Source: Planctomycetaceae bacterium
GTDB taxonomy: Bacteria; Planctomycetota; MHYJ01; SBBU01
Length of the DNA: 16,887 bases
Direction of reading: 5' to 3'
NCBI GenBank assembly: GCA_005239585.1
Contig: SBBU01000276.1
Location: forward strand, 1 to 16,887
In this document: in pieces, positions 7,466 to 15,127 of the stretch
Layout of the letters: each line of letters begins with the position of its first letter
How positions within the stretch are numbered: position 1 is the stretch's first letter
Translations under genes and position numbers: made by a program
Notes under the pieces: generated by a model
What the model saw: the letters and a program-made list of their open reading frames with translations, nothing else
The model's database searches: none
What the model was told of the DNA's origin: nothing

Positions 7466-8993
7466 AATCTATGACACGCTTCTCCCGTATTACCGTGATG
7501 CGGATCTCTCCCGGATATGTAAGCTGATCCTCGATGGACTTGGCCATATCTCTTGCCAAAATCACAGCCTTTTCGTCTGAGATCTTGTCAGCGTCGACAA
7601 TCACGCGTATCTCGCGCCCGGCCTGGATTGCATAGGCATTTGCCACACCTTCAAATGCGCGAGCAAGAATCTCTAGTTTCTCAATTCGCTTAATGTAATT
7701 TTCAGGGCTTTCAGCTCTTGCCCCCGGTCTTGAGGCTGAGACCGCATCTGCCGCCGCTGTAACAACTGTGTAGGCATACTGCACAGTATTCTGGTCAGAA
7801 TGGTGATGCTCAGCAGACTCGATGACCTCTTTCGACTCGCCGAATCGCTTGAGAAGTTCACCACCTATTACCGGATGGCTTCCCTCAAAAGTGTGGTCGA
7901 CTGCCTTGCCTATATCATGGAACACACCGCATCTGCGTGCCAGCTTTGTGTCAAGTCCCAGCTCGGCTGCCATGACTGCGCAGACGTGTGCCACTTCTTT
8001 TATGTGCTGAAGTACATTTTGACCGTATGATGTACGAAATTGCATTCGGCCGATAAGTGTCTGTAGTTTTGGATGAACGTTGTGGACATCGTGGTCAAAA
8101 AGAAATTGCTTTCCTATTTGCTGGATCTCCTGCTCCATTTCGCGTTTTACCTGCTCGACTATCTCTTCAATCCTTGTCGGGTGTATTCTGCCATCGGTGA
8201 TGAGCCTCTCCATAGCCCTCTTTGATATCTCTCTCCGTACCCCATCAAAGCTTGAGAGCGCGATTGAGTTAGGTGCCTCATCGATCAGGACATCAACACC
8301 GGTCAGGTTTTCAAATGCGCGAATATTTCGGCCTTCTCTCCCGATTATTCGACCTTTCATCTCCTCATTGGGCAAATCAATTACAGTCGTAGAATTTTCG
8401 GCGGTGTGTTGTGCTGCGAAGCGATGAATTGCAGCTGTTATGATCTTCCGGGCATCCTGCTCAGCCCGTTCTCTGGCATCCTCCAATCTTTTCCTGATGA
8501 GATTGGCTTTTTCTTTCTCAAGTTCCAAGTCGAGCTTATCAAGAATCATCTTCGCTGCCTGCTCTCGGCCAAGCTCCGCTACCCTGTAAAGCTCCTGCTT
8601 TTCCTTCTCTATTAAGCCTGAGAGCTCCAGCTCTTTAGATTTCAGCCTGATATTGATGGAATCCACTTCTGCTCTGGCTGATGTGAGCGCAGCCTCTTTT
8701 TGTTTGACCTGAGCTTCAGTTCTAGAGGCTTCGTTGAGCCTATTGTTTGCCTCTTGTAACCTGAGTTGGACCTTTTCCTCTTGTGTCTTGAGATAGGCGT
8801 CTGAACGACCTGTCTTTTCTTTTACCTGGGCTTCAGCCTTTACGATTATCTCATTGGCTTGTTTTTTCGACGCCTCTATAAACTGATTCCCTGACTGAAC
8901 AAGTTGTTTGTAACGTAGTTTCAGGACAAGAATAGTCACTGCAATACCTACTACTAAAGATACTGCCCCTACTAACACTGTTAGCGGATTCAT
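7455..8993 (-). CDS. rny: Ribonuclease Y
   Basis: A membrane-anchored endoribonuclease that initiates mRNA decay. All domains of the family are present in order in 512 residues. An N-terminal transmembrane helix (about 3-26) is followed by a long Glu/Lys/Gln-rich coiled coil (about 30-190). The KH RNA-binding domain has its GREG loop at residues 218-221. The HD domain has the metal-binding H359-D360 in VFHDIGKAVD and a downstream EHHHSD. The C-terminus ends KRVIDYAR. The start is supported by GGAGG 6 nt before the ATG. A TTGCCA-N18-TATATT promoter is a plausible source of transcription. The downstream sigma gene overlaps its stop codon, linking RNA decay and a sigma factor in one mRNA. Confidence 0.97.
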   Translation of the reverse strand: MNPLTVLVGAVSLVVGIAVTILVLKLRYKQLVQSGNQFIEASKKQANEIIVKAEAQVKEKTGRSDAYLKTQEEKVQLRLQEANNRLNEASRTEAQVKQKEAALTSARAEVDSINIRLKSKELELSGLIEKEKQELYRVAELGREQAAKMILDKLDLELEKEKANLIRKRLEDARERAEQDARKIITAAIHRFAAQHTAENSTTVIDLPNEEMKGRIIGREGRNIRAFENLTGVDVLIDEAPNSIALSSFDGVRREISKRAMERLITDGRIHPTRIEEIVEQVKREMEQEIQQIGKQFLFDHDVHNVHPKLQTLIGRMQFRTSYGQNVLQHIKEVAHVCAVMAAELGLDTKLARRCGVFHDIGKAVDHTFEGSHPVIGGELLKRFGESKEVIESAEHHHSDQNTVQYAYTVVTAAADAVSASRPGARAESPENYIKRIEKLEILARAFEGVANAYAIQAGREIRVIVDADKISDEKAVILARDMAKSIEDQLTYPGEIRITVIREKRVIDYAR

Positions 8994-9044
8994 GATTAGC
9001 CTCCGTTAGACGAATGTTTATTCCCCGCAGACGATCGCCGTTAT

Positions 9045-9074
9045 AATATAATCCTGTTCCCACCGGCTTGGCAA
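9045..9074 (-). promoter_or_regulatory. Candidate rny promoter
   Basis: On the minus strand, TTGCCA (9074-9069) and TATATT (9050-9045) are 18 nt apart. The predicted start near 9038 gives a leader of about 45 nt containing the GGAGG ribosome-binding site. Other AT-rich -10-like boxes occur near 9095-9105, so the choice is tentative. Confidence 0.35.
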
Positions 9075-9181
9075 ACGCCTGAACTCCTCCCCTAAATATA
9101 TAATCCTTGAGTGCCACTATAATTGAAAAGAGCCAATCACACACCAAGGAGATATAATTCATACGTTCCACATTTTACTCG

Positions 9182-9220
9182 GTCTGGAGACAAGTGTCAA
9201 CCCAACTTGTCCACCCGGAC
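9182..9220. other. Interrupted hairpin in the rny-clpC intergenic region
   Basis: GACAAGT (9189-9195) pairs perfectly with ACTTGTC (9205-9211) across a 9-nt loop. A further 6 bp (one G-T) join 9182-9187 to 9215-9220 across a small internal loop. On the plus strand it is followed by TGCTTTT, a poor U-tract. It lies between the two divergent promoters and may be a bidirectional insulator, a binding site, or a relic. The rest of 8994-9422 shows no gene. Confidence 0.35.
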
Positions 9221-9277
9221 TGCTTTTCGGCAGAGAGGCAACCGCGGCGCCACCCTTCTTGGCGATTATCCTCATAT

Positions 9278-9306
9278 TTTGATGAAATAACTCTGAATTC
9301 ATCAAA
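9278..9306 (+). promoter_or_regulatory. Candidate operator: perfect 9-bp inverted repeat before clpC
   Basis: TTTGATGAA and TTCATCAAA are separated by 11 nt, with arm centres 20 bp apart, about two helical turns. The repeat ends 3 nt before the -35 hexamer of the clpC promoter, a position suited to a dimeric regulator. It does not match CIRCE (HrcA) or the CtsR heptad repeat, so the regulator would be different. Confidence 0.5.
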
Positions 9307-9309
9307 GGG

Positions 9310-9338
9310 TTGACTAGACTAATTGGTGCTGGTATTAT
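9310..9338 (+). promoter_or_regulatory. clpC promoter
   Basis: TTGACT (9310-9315) and TATTAT (9333-9338) are separated by 17 nt, close to the housekeeping sigma-70 consensus. The predicted start near 9345 leaves a leader of about 77 nt with a GGAGGAG ribosome-binding site directly before the clpC ATG. A second, weaker pair (TTGGTC/TATAGA) lies nearer the gene. Confidence 0.6.
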
Positions 9339-9422
9339 TCGGGTCGGAAAGGCGGTCTTTCAATGAGTTTGGTCGTCTTTATATTAGAGGCATTATAGAT
9401 TGGAAAAGTCGGAGGAGTAAAG

Positions 9423-11894
9423 ATGTTCGACAAATTTAATGACAGGGCCCGCAAGGTTATCTCAATAGCCAGACAGGAGGCCCAAAGGCTCAACAGTGAA
9501 GTTATAGGGACAGAGCATATCCTACTCGGCATAATTCAAGAGGGGCAGTCAATAGCGGCGAAAGTACTTCGCGATATGAATGTAGACTTTCGCAAGATTC
9601 GTCACGAAGTAGAAAGACTTGTAACAGCCAGCACCTCGCCAACTGTAACCCTCGGACAAATACCACTATCACCAAGGGCTAAACGCGTAATAGAGCTTGC
9701 AGGTGAAATCGCGAATCAGCTTAATCAGGACTCGGTTGGAACCGAACACTTGCTGCTGGGCATACTTCGTGAGGGAGAGGGAATTGCCGCACAGGCGCTT
9801 GTCAATATAGGATCAAGGCTTGAAGATATCAGAGACAAGATATTTGAAGAAATCGGGGCTGAACCGCCTCCAGAATCAGAGGAAAAGTTTTCAACAAGAA
9901 CCAGCAAATCTAAAACACCTGCTCTCGACACATTCGGCAGAGATCTCACTATATTGGCCAAAGAGAGTAAACTTGACCCGGTCATAGGCAGGAAAGATGA
10001 AATACAGCGAGTCATGCAAATACTATGCAGGCGAACCAAAAACAATCCGGTTCTGATTGGAGAGGCTGGCGTTGGTAAAACTGCAATAGTTGAAGGACTC
10101 GCACAAGACATTTACCATGGTAATGTACCGGAGATCCTGAAAGAAAAGAGAATAGTAATAATGGACCTTGCACTAATGGTCGCCGGCACAAAGTACAGGG
10201 GTCAGTTTGAAGAAAGAATCAAGGCTGTAATGAATGAAGTCCGAAAGGCAAAAAATGTAATACTCTTCATAGACGAAATTCATACACTAGTAGGCGCCGG
10301 CGGAGCGGAAGGCGCAATCGATGCTGCAAATGTCCTCAAACCATCCCTCTCGAGGGGTGAGATACAGTGCATAGGAGCCACCACACTCGACGAATATCGA
10401 AAATACATAGAAAAAGATACAGCGCTTGAGCGCAGATTCCAAACAGTGATCATCGAACCTCCCTCGACAGAAGAGACCGTTGAAATCCTTAAAGGTCTAA
10501 GAGACAAGTACGAGGCGCATCACAGGGTAAGATATACAGATGAGGCCCTTCTTTCATGCGTCGAGCTTTCAAATCGCTACATCACAGGGAGACAGCAGCC
10601 AGACAAGGCAATCGATGTAATGGATGAAGGCGGTGCACGTGTAAGACTAAAATCCATGACACCCCCGCCAGACATCAAAGGAATAGAGGATGAGATCAAA
10701 AAGCTTGAACGCGAAAAAGACGAAGCCATCTCAATGCAGGACTTTGAACGGGCTGCTGAACTGCGCGACAGAGCACTACAGCAGAAAAAGCGAAGAGATC
10801 AGACAATAAGGGAGTGGAGAGATAAGAACAAAGACTTTGATGGCGTAGTAGATGCCGAGGTCTGTACACAAACAGTCTCAATGATGACAGGCATCCCGCT
10901 TACAAGAATTGAGCAGACAGAGGCAGACAGGCTCCTTGGTCTTGAGGCTGAACTTCACAAGACAGTCGTAAGTCAGGAAGAGGCAATAAGCGCCATAGCC
11001 AGGTCGCTAAGACGTTCACGTTCGGGACTCAAAGACCCTCGCCGTCCAATCGGAAGCTTTATCTTCCTCGGCCCAACAGGCGTCGGCAAGACCTTAATGG
11101 CCAAGGCACTAGCTCAGGTAATGTTCGGGACACAAGACGCCCTGCTTGTGATCGACATGGCTGAATATATGGAGAAACATAATGTGAGCCGCCTTATAGG
11201 CGCCCCGCCGGGATATGTGGGATACGAAGAGGGCGGGCAGCTCACAGAGAGGATTAGACGAAGACCATACGCCGTCGTACTCTTTGACGAGATAGAAAAG
11301 GCCCATCCAGAAGTTTTCAATATGCTCCTCCAGATACTCGATGAAGGAAGACTTTTAGATGCCTACGGCAGGGCTGTAGATTTTAGAAACACGATAATTA
11401 TCATGACATCAAACATCGGCGCAGAGATGATCAAGAACCAAGTACCACTGGGATTCAAAAAACCAACCCCTGATTCCTCATTCGAATCGATGAAAGACAT
11501 CCTGATGAGAGAGGTTGAAAAGAACTTTAAACCTGAATTCATCAATCGTATCGACGACATAATCGTATTCAGAAATCTAATAAAAGACGATCTGAGAAAG
11601 ATTGTGCACCTCGAGATGTCTTACGTTGCAGAACGCACGAAAAAATTCGGATTTACGCTTGAGCTTACCCCTGAGGCAGCCGAGTTCATCATGGAAAAAG
11701 GTTATATGCCCGAATATGGCGCAAGACCGTTAAAGCGGGCGATCGAGAGACACATAGAAGACGCCCTCTCAGAAGCGGTGTTAAAAGGTCAGCTAAAGGA
11801 TGCAAAAAAGGTCCTTATTAAGGTCAAGGACAAACAGATATATCTCGAACCTGCCGCAGAAAAGAGAGAGGAGAAGATTTCAACACAGAATTAG
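9423..11894 (+). CDS. clpC: ClpC, AAA+ unfoldase of the Clp protease
   Basis: Hexameric ATP-driven unfoldase that feeds proteins to ClpP. The full ClpC layout is visible in 823 residues. Two N-terminal Clp repeats (about 1-145, each with the [12 protein letters not shown] motif) precede AAA domain 1. AAA domain 1 has Walker A GEAGVGKT from residue 213, a Walker B Asp284-Glu285, and pore loop [13 protein letters not shown]-type coiled segment (about 420-455) marks ClpC rather than ClpA or ClpB. AAA domain 2 has GPTGVGKT at 550-557 and pore loop GYVGYEEGG, followed by the C-terminal sensor domain. An LGF tripeptide (676-678) fits the ClpP-binding loop. The start has a strong GGAGGAG 5 nt upstream. 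The usual Firmicutes neighbours ctsR, mcsA and mcsB are absent, and clpP is not in the window. The gene appears monocistronic. Confidence 0.97.
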   Translation: MFDKFNDRARKVISIARQEAQRLNSEVIGTEHILLGIIQEGQSIAAKVLRDMNVDFRKIRHEVERLVTASTSPTVTLGQIPLSPRAKRVIELAGEIANQLNQDSVGTEHLLLGILREGEGIAAQALVNIGSRLEDIRDKIFEEIGAEPPPESEEKFSTRTSKSKTPALDTFGRDLTILAKESKLDPVIGRKDEIQRVMQILCRRTKNNPVLIGEAGVGKTAIVEGLAQDIYHGNVPEILKEKRIVIMDLALMVAGTKYRGQFEERIKAVMNEVRKAKNVILFIDEIHTLVGAGGAEGAIDAANVLKPSLSRGEIQCIGATTLDEYRKYIEKDTALERRFQTVIIEPPSTEETVEILKGLRDKYEAHHRVRYTDEALLSCVELSNRYITGRQQPDKAIDVMDEGGARVRLKSMTPPPDIKGIEDEIKKLEREKDEAISMQDFERAAELRDRALQQKKRRDQTIREWRDKNKDFDGVVDAEVCTQTVSMMTGIPLTRIEQTEADRLLGLEAELHKTVVSQEEAISAIARSLRRSRSGLKDPRRPIGSFIFLGPTGVGKTLMAKALAQVMFGTQDALLVIDMAEYMEKHNVSRLIGAPPGYVGYEEGGQLTERIRRRPYAVVLFDEIEKAHPEVFNMLLQILDEGRLLDAYGRAVDFRNTIIIMTSNIGAEMIKNQVPLGFKKPTPDSSFESMKDILMREVEKNFKPEFINRIDDIIVFRNLIKDDLRKIVHLEMSYVAERTKKFGFTLELTPEAAEFIMEKGYMPEYGARPLKRAIERHIEDALSEAVLKGQLKDAKKVLIKVKDKQIYLEPAAEKREEKISTQN

Positions 11895-11950
11895 TGTCTC
11901 GCACGAATAGAGTCTCTGCCTGCCCTAGAACAGCATGTCGAAACGGAGCC

Positions 11951-11968
11951 CCACGGCTAAAGCTGTGG
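11951..11968. repeat. Palindrome CCACGGC-TAAA-GCTGTGG
   Basis: A 7-bp hairpin (one G-T pair) with a TAAA loop, 57 nt past the clpC stop, nested within a wider CTCTGC/GCAGAG pair (11914-11919 with 11975-11980). The form resembles the small CCCACGGCTAAAGCC-type dispersed palindromes of many environmental genomes. It may serve as the 3' end structure of clpC mRNA. No U-run follows. Confidence 0.45.
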
Positions 11969-12016
11969 TCTTCTGCAGAGGCGGATAAAACTAATTCTAA
12001 AGGATACTGTTACTAT

Positions 12017-12044
12017 TTGAATTCCAAACAAAGTTGATTATATT
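12017..12044 (+). promoter_or_regulatory. Candidate promoter of the TPR-protein gene
   Basis: TTGAAT (12017-12022), a 16-nt spacer and TATATT (12039-12044). The predicted start near 12051 leaves a leader of only about 9 nt before the ATG at 12060, and no Shine-Dalgarno is visible. Confidence 0.5.
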
Positions 12045-12059
12045 CAGTGTTACTTTTCT

Positions 12060-13406
12060 ATGTCTGAATTAATTCTCAAACGCGCATACGACTCGATTCA
12101 AAAGAGAAACTATGACTATGCAAAAGAACTTTTATATGACCTAGTTACCAAAGATCCTGACAATATGGATGCACGTCGTCTTCTTTACGAGTCTTGCACA
12201 AAAAAGATAGAAATGGAGGGCAAGTCAGCGATAAAGGTCAAGTTCCTTCAGACAAAAACAGCAGCAGAACTAAAGTTGCAAAAAAATCCTGTTAAAAGAG
12301 TGGAAATCTGTCAAAAATTACTCCTTGAAGACCCCCTAAATTCTAAAATCAGGGTTCTTCTCGGCGAAACTCTCACTCAGGCAGGCTTTGTCAAGGGGGC
12401 AATAGCAGAGCTGAAACTTGTAATCGAGCGTGAAGAGTTCAATACTCAAGCCCTCAAATCTCTGGCGCTGGCACTTCAGCTGAACGGCAAGATACAAGAG
12501 GCCCAAACTGTACTTGAACGCGCAGCTTCAATAGCAACCGAGGACAGGGAAATTCATAAAATGCTAAAGGATACCTCAGCTCAGGTGACAATGGATAAGG
12601 GCTTTCAGGAAGTAAAAGATCTTGAGGTAATTACAGAAGGGCCACAGGGACAAGAGCAACAGTCAAGGTCTACCAAGCCTGAGATTCCTATTCAAACACA
12701 GCTAGTTAAACTAACGGATGAATTCCAGCAAAACCCCTCCGATAAATCTGCCAAAAGAATTGCTGACTTTTTCATGGATATGAGAAAAGATTATAACAAG
12801 GCCAGCGAATGGTATAAAAAGGCGCTTTCAATCAACCCTCAAGATACAACACTCAAAGATAAAATCGAGGACTGCGAGATAAAAACCATAGACAACAAAA
12901 TAATCGAGGCAGAAAAAGAGAATGACCCTAAAATCATGGACTATAAGAGATATAAACTTAAAAAGGAAATCTCCATATATGAAAGACGCATCGCAGATAG
13001 ACCTACAGACACATCAACCAGATACGAACTTGGCAGGAGGTACCTAACAGCTGGCGGTGATTATTTGGACAAGGCTGTTGCACAATTTCAGCAGACCGTC
13101 AAAGATCCAAAGAAAAAAATCGATTCTCACTATTATCTCTCCCTATGTTTCCGAAAGAAGAAGATGTACGATCTGGCTGATAATCAACTCCAGCGCGCAG
13201 AAGAGGCCAGCTCGACCGACCACAACAGACTGCTTGAAATATGGTACCAGAGGGCACATGTGAACGCTGAGGCCGGCAATTTTACCAAGGGAGTTGAGTT
13301 TGGAAAGAAAATCCTAGAGTTAGATATCAACTACAAAGACATTGCAAAGTTGATCCAGAAATGGCAAACCATGCAACAAAAACCAGGGGATATCGCAGGT
13401 AATTAA
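12060..13406 (+). CDS. Cytoplasmic TPR-repeat protein
   Basis: A 448-residue protein of tetratricopeptide repeats with no signal peptide, so probably a cytoplasmic scaffold. TPR-like helix pairs are seen at about residues 8-40 (YDYAKELLYDLVTKDPDN), 80-150 (VKGAIAELKLVIEREEFNTQALKSL split across two helices), 225-270 (YNKASEWYKKALSINPQD) and 325-440 (YLDKAVAQFQQTV, FTKGVEFGKKILELD). A Gln/Ser/Pro-rich linker near 185-215 divides two TPR blocks, and a Lys/Glu-rich helix occupies about 280-315. No catalytic domain is seen and the partner is unknown. It precedes rpsT by 49 nt, but rpsT has its own candidate promoter. Confidence 0.8.
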   Translation: MSELILKRAYDSIQKRNYDYAKELLYDLVTKDPDNMDARRLLYESCTKKIEMEGKSAIKVKFLQTKTAAELKLQKNPVKRVEICQKLLLEDPLNSKIRVLLGETLTQAGFVKGAIAELKLVIEREEFNTQALKSLALALQLNGKIQEAQTVLERAASIATEDREIHKMLKDTSAQVTMDKGFQEVKDLEVITEGPQGQEQQSRSTKPEIPIQTQLVKLTDEFQQNPSDKSAKRIADFFMDMRKDYNKASEWYKKALSINPQDTTLKDKIEDCEIKTIDNKIIEAEKENDPKIMDYKRYKLKKEISIYERRIADRPTDTSTRYELGRRYLTAGGDYLDKAVAQFQQTVKDPKKKIDSHYYLSLCFRKKKMYDLADNQLQRAEEASSTDHNRLLEIWYQRAHVNAEAGNFTKGVEFGKKILELDINYKDIAKLIQKWQTMQQKPGDIAGN

Positions 13407-13418
13407 TGCGGTTTTGAG

Positions 13419-13446
13419 TTGAAATCTTGTCCCTTTAACCTTAAAT
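13419..13446 (+). promoter_or_regulatory. Candidate rpsT promoter
   Basis: TTGAAA (13419-13424), a 16-nt spacer and TTAAAT (13441-13446). The -10 box ends 9 nt before the rpsT ATG, so the transcript would be essentially leaderless, which fits the absence of a Shine-Dalgarno there. Confidence 0.4.
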
Positions 13447-13455
13447 TGTGGGTTT

Positions 13456-13725
13456 ATGGCACATACATTGAACGCCCTAAAAAGGCTTAGACAGTCAACC
13501 AAACGATATGATAAAAACAAGGCCATCAAGTCAGCAGTCAAAACCCAAATAAAGGAAGTACTCGCTGCCATCAAGGCAAAGGATAAAGACCGTACACAAA
13601 ATGAATTCATCAAGGCATCCAGCATGCTTGACAAGGCTGCAAAGCTCGGGGCGCTTCATAAGAATAATGCCAGCCGCAGAAAATCCCGCCTTGCCGCACA
13701 GGTGAATAAATCCCTTGCCGGGTAG
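13456..13725 (+). CDS. rpsT: 30S ribosomal protein S20
   Basis: An 89-residue, Lys/Ala/Arg-rich helical protein that binds 16S rRNA in the 30S body. The N-terminal AHTLNALKRLRQSTKRYDKNKAIKS matches the S20 signature in two pieces (ALKR-x-RQ-x-x-KR, then N-x-x-x-KS). The C-terminal KLGALHKNNASRRKSRLA, the most conserved part of the family, is intact. Length is normal for S20. No Shine-Dalgarno precedes the ATG. Its last four codons overlap the start of the phosphoesterase gene. Confidence 0.96.
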   Translation: MAHTLNALKRLRQSTKRYDKNKAIKSAVKTQIKEVLAAIKAKDKDRTQNEFIKASSMLDKAAKLGALHKNNASRRKSRLAAQVNKSLAG

Positions 13726-14473
13726 AGTCGCTCTAGTCTCTGACCTCCATTCCAATATCGAGGCACTGGAGGCCGTGCTTAAAGACATCGAGTCACAAAA
13801 AGTAGATCACATCTATTGTCTCGGTGACATTGTAGGATACGGACCAAATCCAAGAGAGGTCGTAAAACATGCTCTTCACTTTACAAAGATTGTAAAGGGC
13901 AACCATGAGGAGGCCGTGCTCTTTAGACCCATGGACTTTCGCGATGAGGCACAAGAAGCAGTTCAATGGACAAGAGACGCCATAAATGATCCCAACGCCT
14001 CAAAAAAAGACAACTTTAAGCTCTGGGATTTCTTGGGCGGGCTGGAAAGCTTTTCACAGGAAGGAGACATTATGTTCCTGCATGCATCACCGCGGGATTA
14101 TCTGAAAGAATATGTGCTCCCCGCAGATGTGAATCGTCATGACAAGCTAAAAGAGGTCTTTTCAAAGATAAATACCATCTGCTTCCACGGCCACTCGCAT
14201 CACCCGGGAATCTTTACGGAGAAGCTCAAATTTTTCCCTCCGCAGTCTTTCAATGGCAAAACCAAACTGGCAAATGGTCAGAAGTATCTCATAAATCCGG
14301 GATCGGTTGGCCAGCCGCGCGACGGTGACCCTCGTGCAAGCTACCTGATATGGGAGGAAAATACTATAACATTCCGCCGCGTCGAATATGAATTCAAGAA
14401 AACAATGGTGAAGATCCTCCAGACAGGCAAATTACCAAAGATATTTGCCGCCCGCCTCATGGTGGGCAGGTAA
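13715..14473 (+). CDS. Calcineurin-like metallophosphoesterase (YfcE/MJ0936-type)
   Basis: A 252-residue dinuclear-metal phosphoesterase, probably a cytoplasmic phosphodiesterase. All metal-binding motifs are present: SDLHSN (D10, H12), GDIVGYGP (D38), GNHEE (N63, H64), FLHASP (H123) and FHGHSHHPG (H158, H160). A NPGSVGQPRDGDPRASY segment is typical of the MJ0936-like subfamily. The start is a TTG at 13715, which overlaps rpsT by 11 nt; an AGGTGA lies about 9 nt upstream. No ATG exists before the first metal motif, so the TTG is well supported. The natural substrate is not evident. Confidence 0.9.
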   Translation: MPGRVALVSDLHSNIEALEAVLKDIESQKVDHIYCLGDIVGYGPNPREVVKHALHFTKIVKGNHEEAVLFRPMDFRDEAQEAVQWTRDAINDPNASKKDNFKLWDFLGGLESFSQEGDIMFLHASPRDYLKEYVLPADVNRHDKLKEVFSKINTICFHGHSHHPGIFTEKLKFFPPQSFNGKTKLANGQKYLINPGSVGQPRDGDPRASYLIWEENTITFRRVEYEFKKTMVKILQTGKLPKIFAARLMVGR

Positions 14474-14528
14474 ACCAAACAGCACCTTGCCAACCTCGGC
14501 GCATCAATAGCAATAACCACAAGGAGAA

Positions 14529-14556
14529 TCGACAAGGGAGAACTTTGTAGTAAAAT
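14529..14556 (+). promoter_or_regulatory. Promoter of the second sigma-factor operon
   Basis: TCGACA (14529-14534), a 16-nt spacer and TAAAAT (14551-14556), each matching consensus at five of six positions. The predicted start near 14563 lies 30 nt before the sigma ATG and just before a separate short ORF at 14566. Confidence 0.55.
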
Positions 14557-14593
14557 TAGGGAGCAATGTCATATACATATAACGAGTTGCTAG

Positions 14594-15127
14594 ATGCGAA
14601 TTTCAGAGGCCATAGTGAATCTTAATGACCAAGATGCTATATCGCAGTCATTAGATGGCCATGTAGAGGCCTTTGAAAAGATCGTACAACGCTACTCAGG
14701 ACCGATTTTCCGTTACGCCTACAAATGGCTAAGAGACCAGAATCTATCTGAAGACATTGTTCAAGAGACCTTTCTCAGGGCATATCGTTCGCTCAAAGAG
14801 GGAAAAAAGGTACCGCAGGTTTCCAGCTGGTTATTTGGTATCGCCAAGAACTGCTGCCTTGAAACCATTCGTCAGAAAGGACGTATGCCGCAATCGCTGC
14901 AAGACAAAGATTCACCAGTAAATTCAGAATCAGGTAAACACGGCGTTGAGGAATACCTGGAGGAGCTGGATGATTTTAGTAAAGCACTGGTCTACCTGAA
15001 GCATGTAAATGGTATGACCTGCGAGGAAATCGCAACCTCTCTCGGAAGACCACTAGGTACAGTAACCGGAGTTTTAACACGCGCCTATAAGAAGATTAAA
15101 GATCTGATTAAGGAGAGAAAATCATGA
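14594..15127 (+). CDS. ECF-type RNA polymerase sigma factor
   Basis: A 177-residue sigma factor. Region 2 spans about residues 22-88 (HVEAFEKIVQRYSGPIF, then NLSEDIVQETFLRAYRSL and the helix ending SSWLFGIAKN). Region 4 spans about 122-172, with the helix-turn-helix MTCEEIATSLGRPLGTVTGVLTRAYKKI. A TAG stop directly precedes the ATG, so the gene cannot start further upstream. A GTG at 14615 with AGAGG before it is an alternative start. Its stop overlaps the next ATG as ATGA, coupling it to a membrane protein with an anti-sigma-type zinc finger. That is the classic arrangement of an ECF sigma factor and its regulator. Confidence 0.93.
   Translation: MRISEAIVNLNDQDAISQSLDGHVEAFEKIVQRYSGPIFRYAYKWLRDQNLSEDIVQETFLRAYRSLKEGKKVPQVSSWLFGIAKNCCLETIRQKGRMPQSLQDKDSPVNSESGKHGVEEYLEELDDFSKALVYLKHVNGMTCEEIATSLGRPLGTVTGVLTRAYKKIKDLIKERKS

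Noticed and set aside
8851..9171. A 106-residue minus-strand frame over the rny 5' end
   Set aside because: It overlaps rny in another frame and the encoded residues show no family resemblance. rny has a strong SD and full domain match.
9363..9398. An 11-residue ORF in the clpC leader as a possible leader peptide
   Set aside because: It has a poor ribosome-binding site and no attenuator-like structure. Short chance ORFs are expected in a 77-nt leader.
9240..9422. CIRCE or CtsR operator upstream of clpC
   Set aside because: Neither the TTAGCACTC-N9-GAGTGCTAA pattern nor the CtsR heptad repeat is present.
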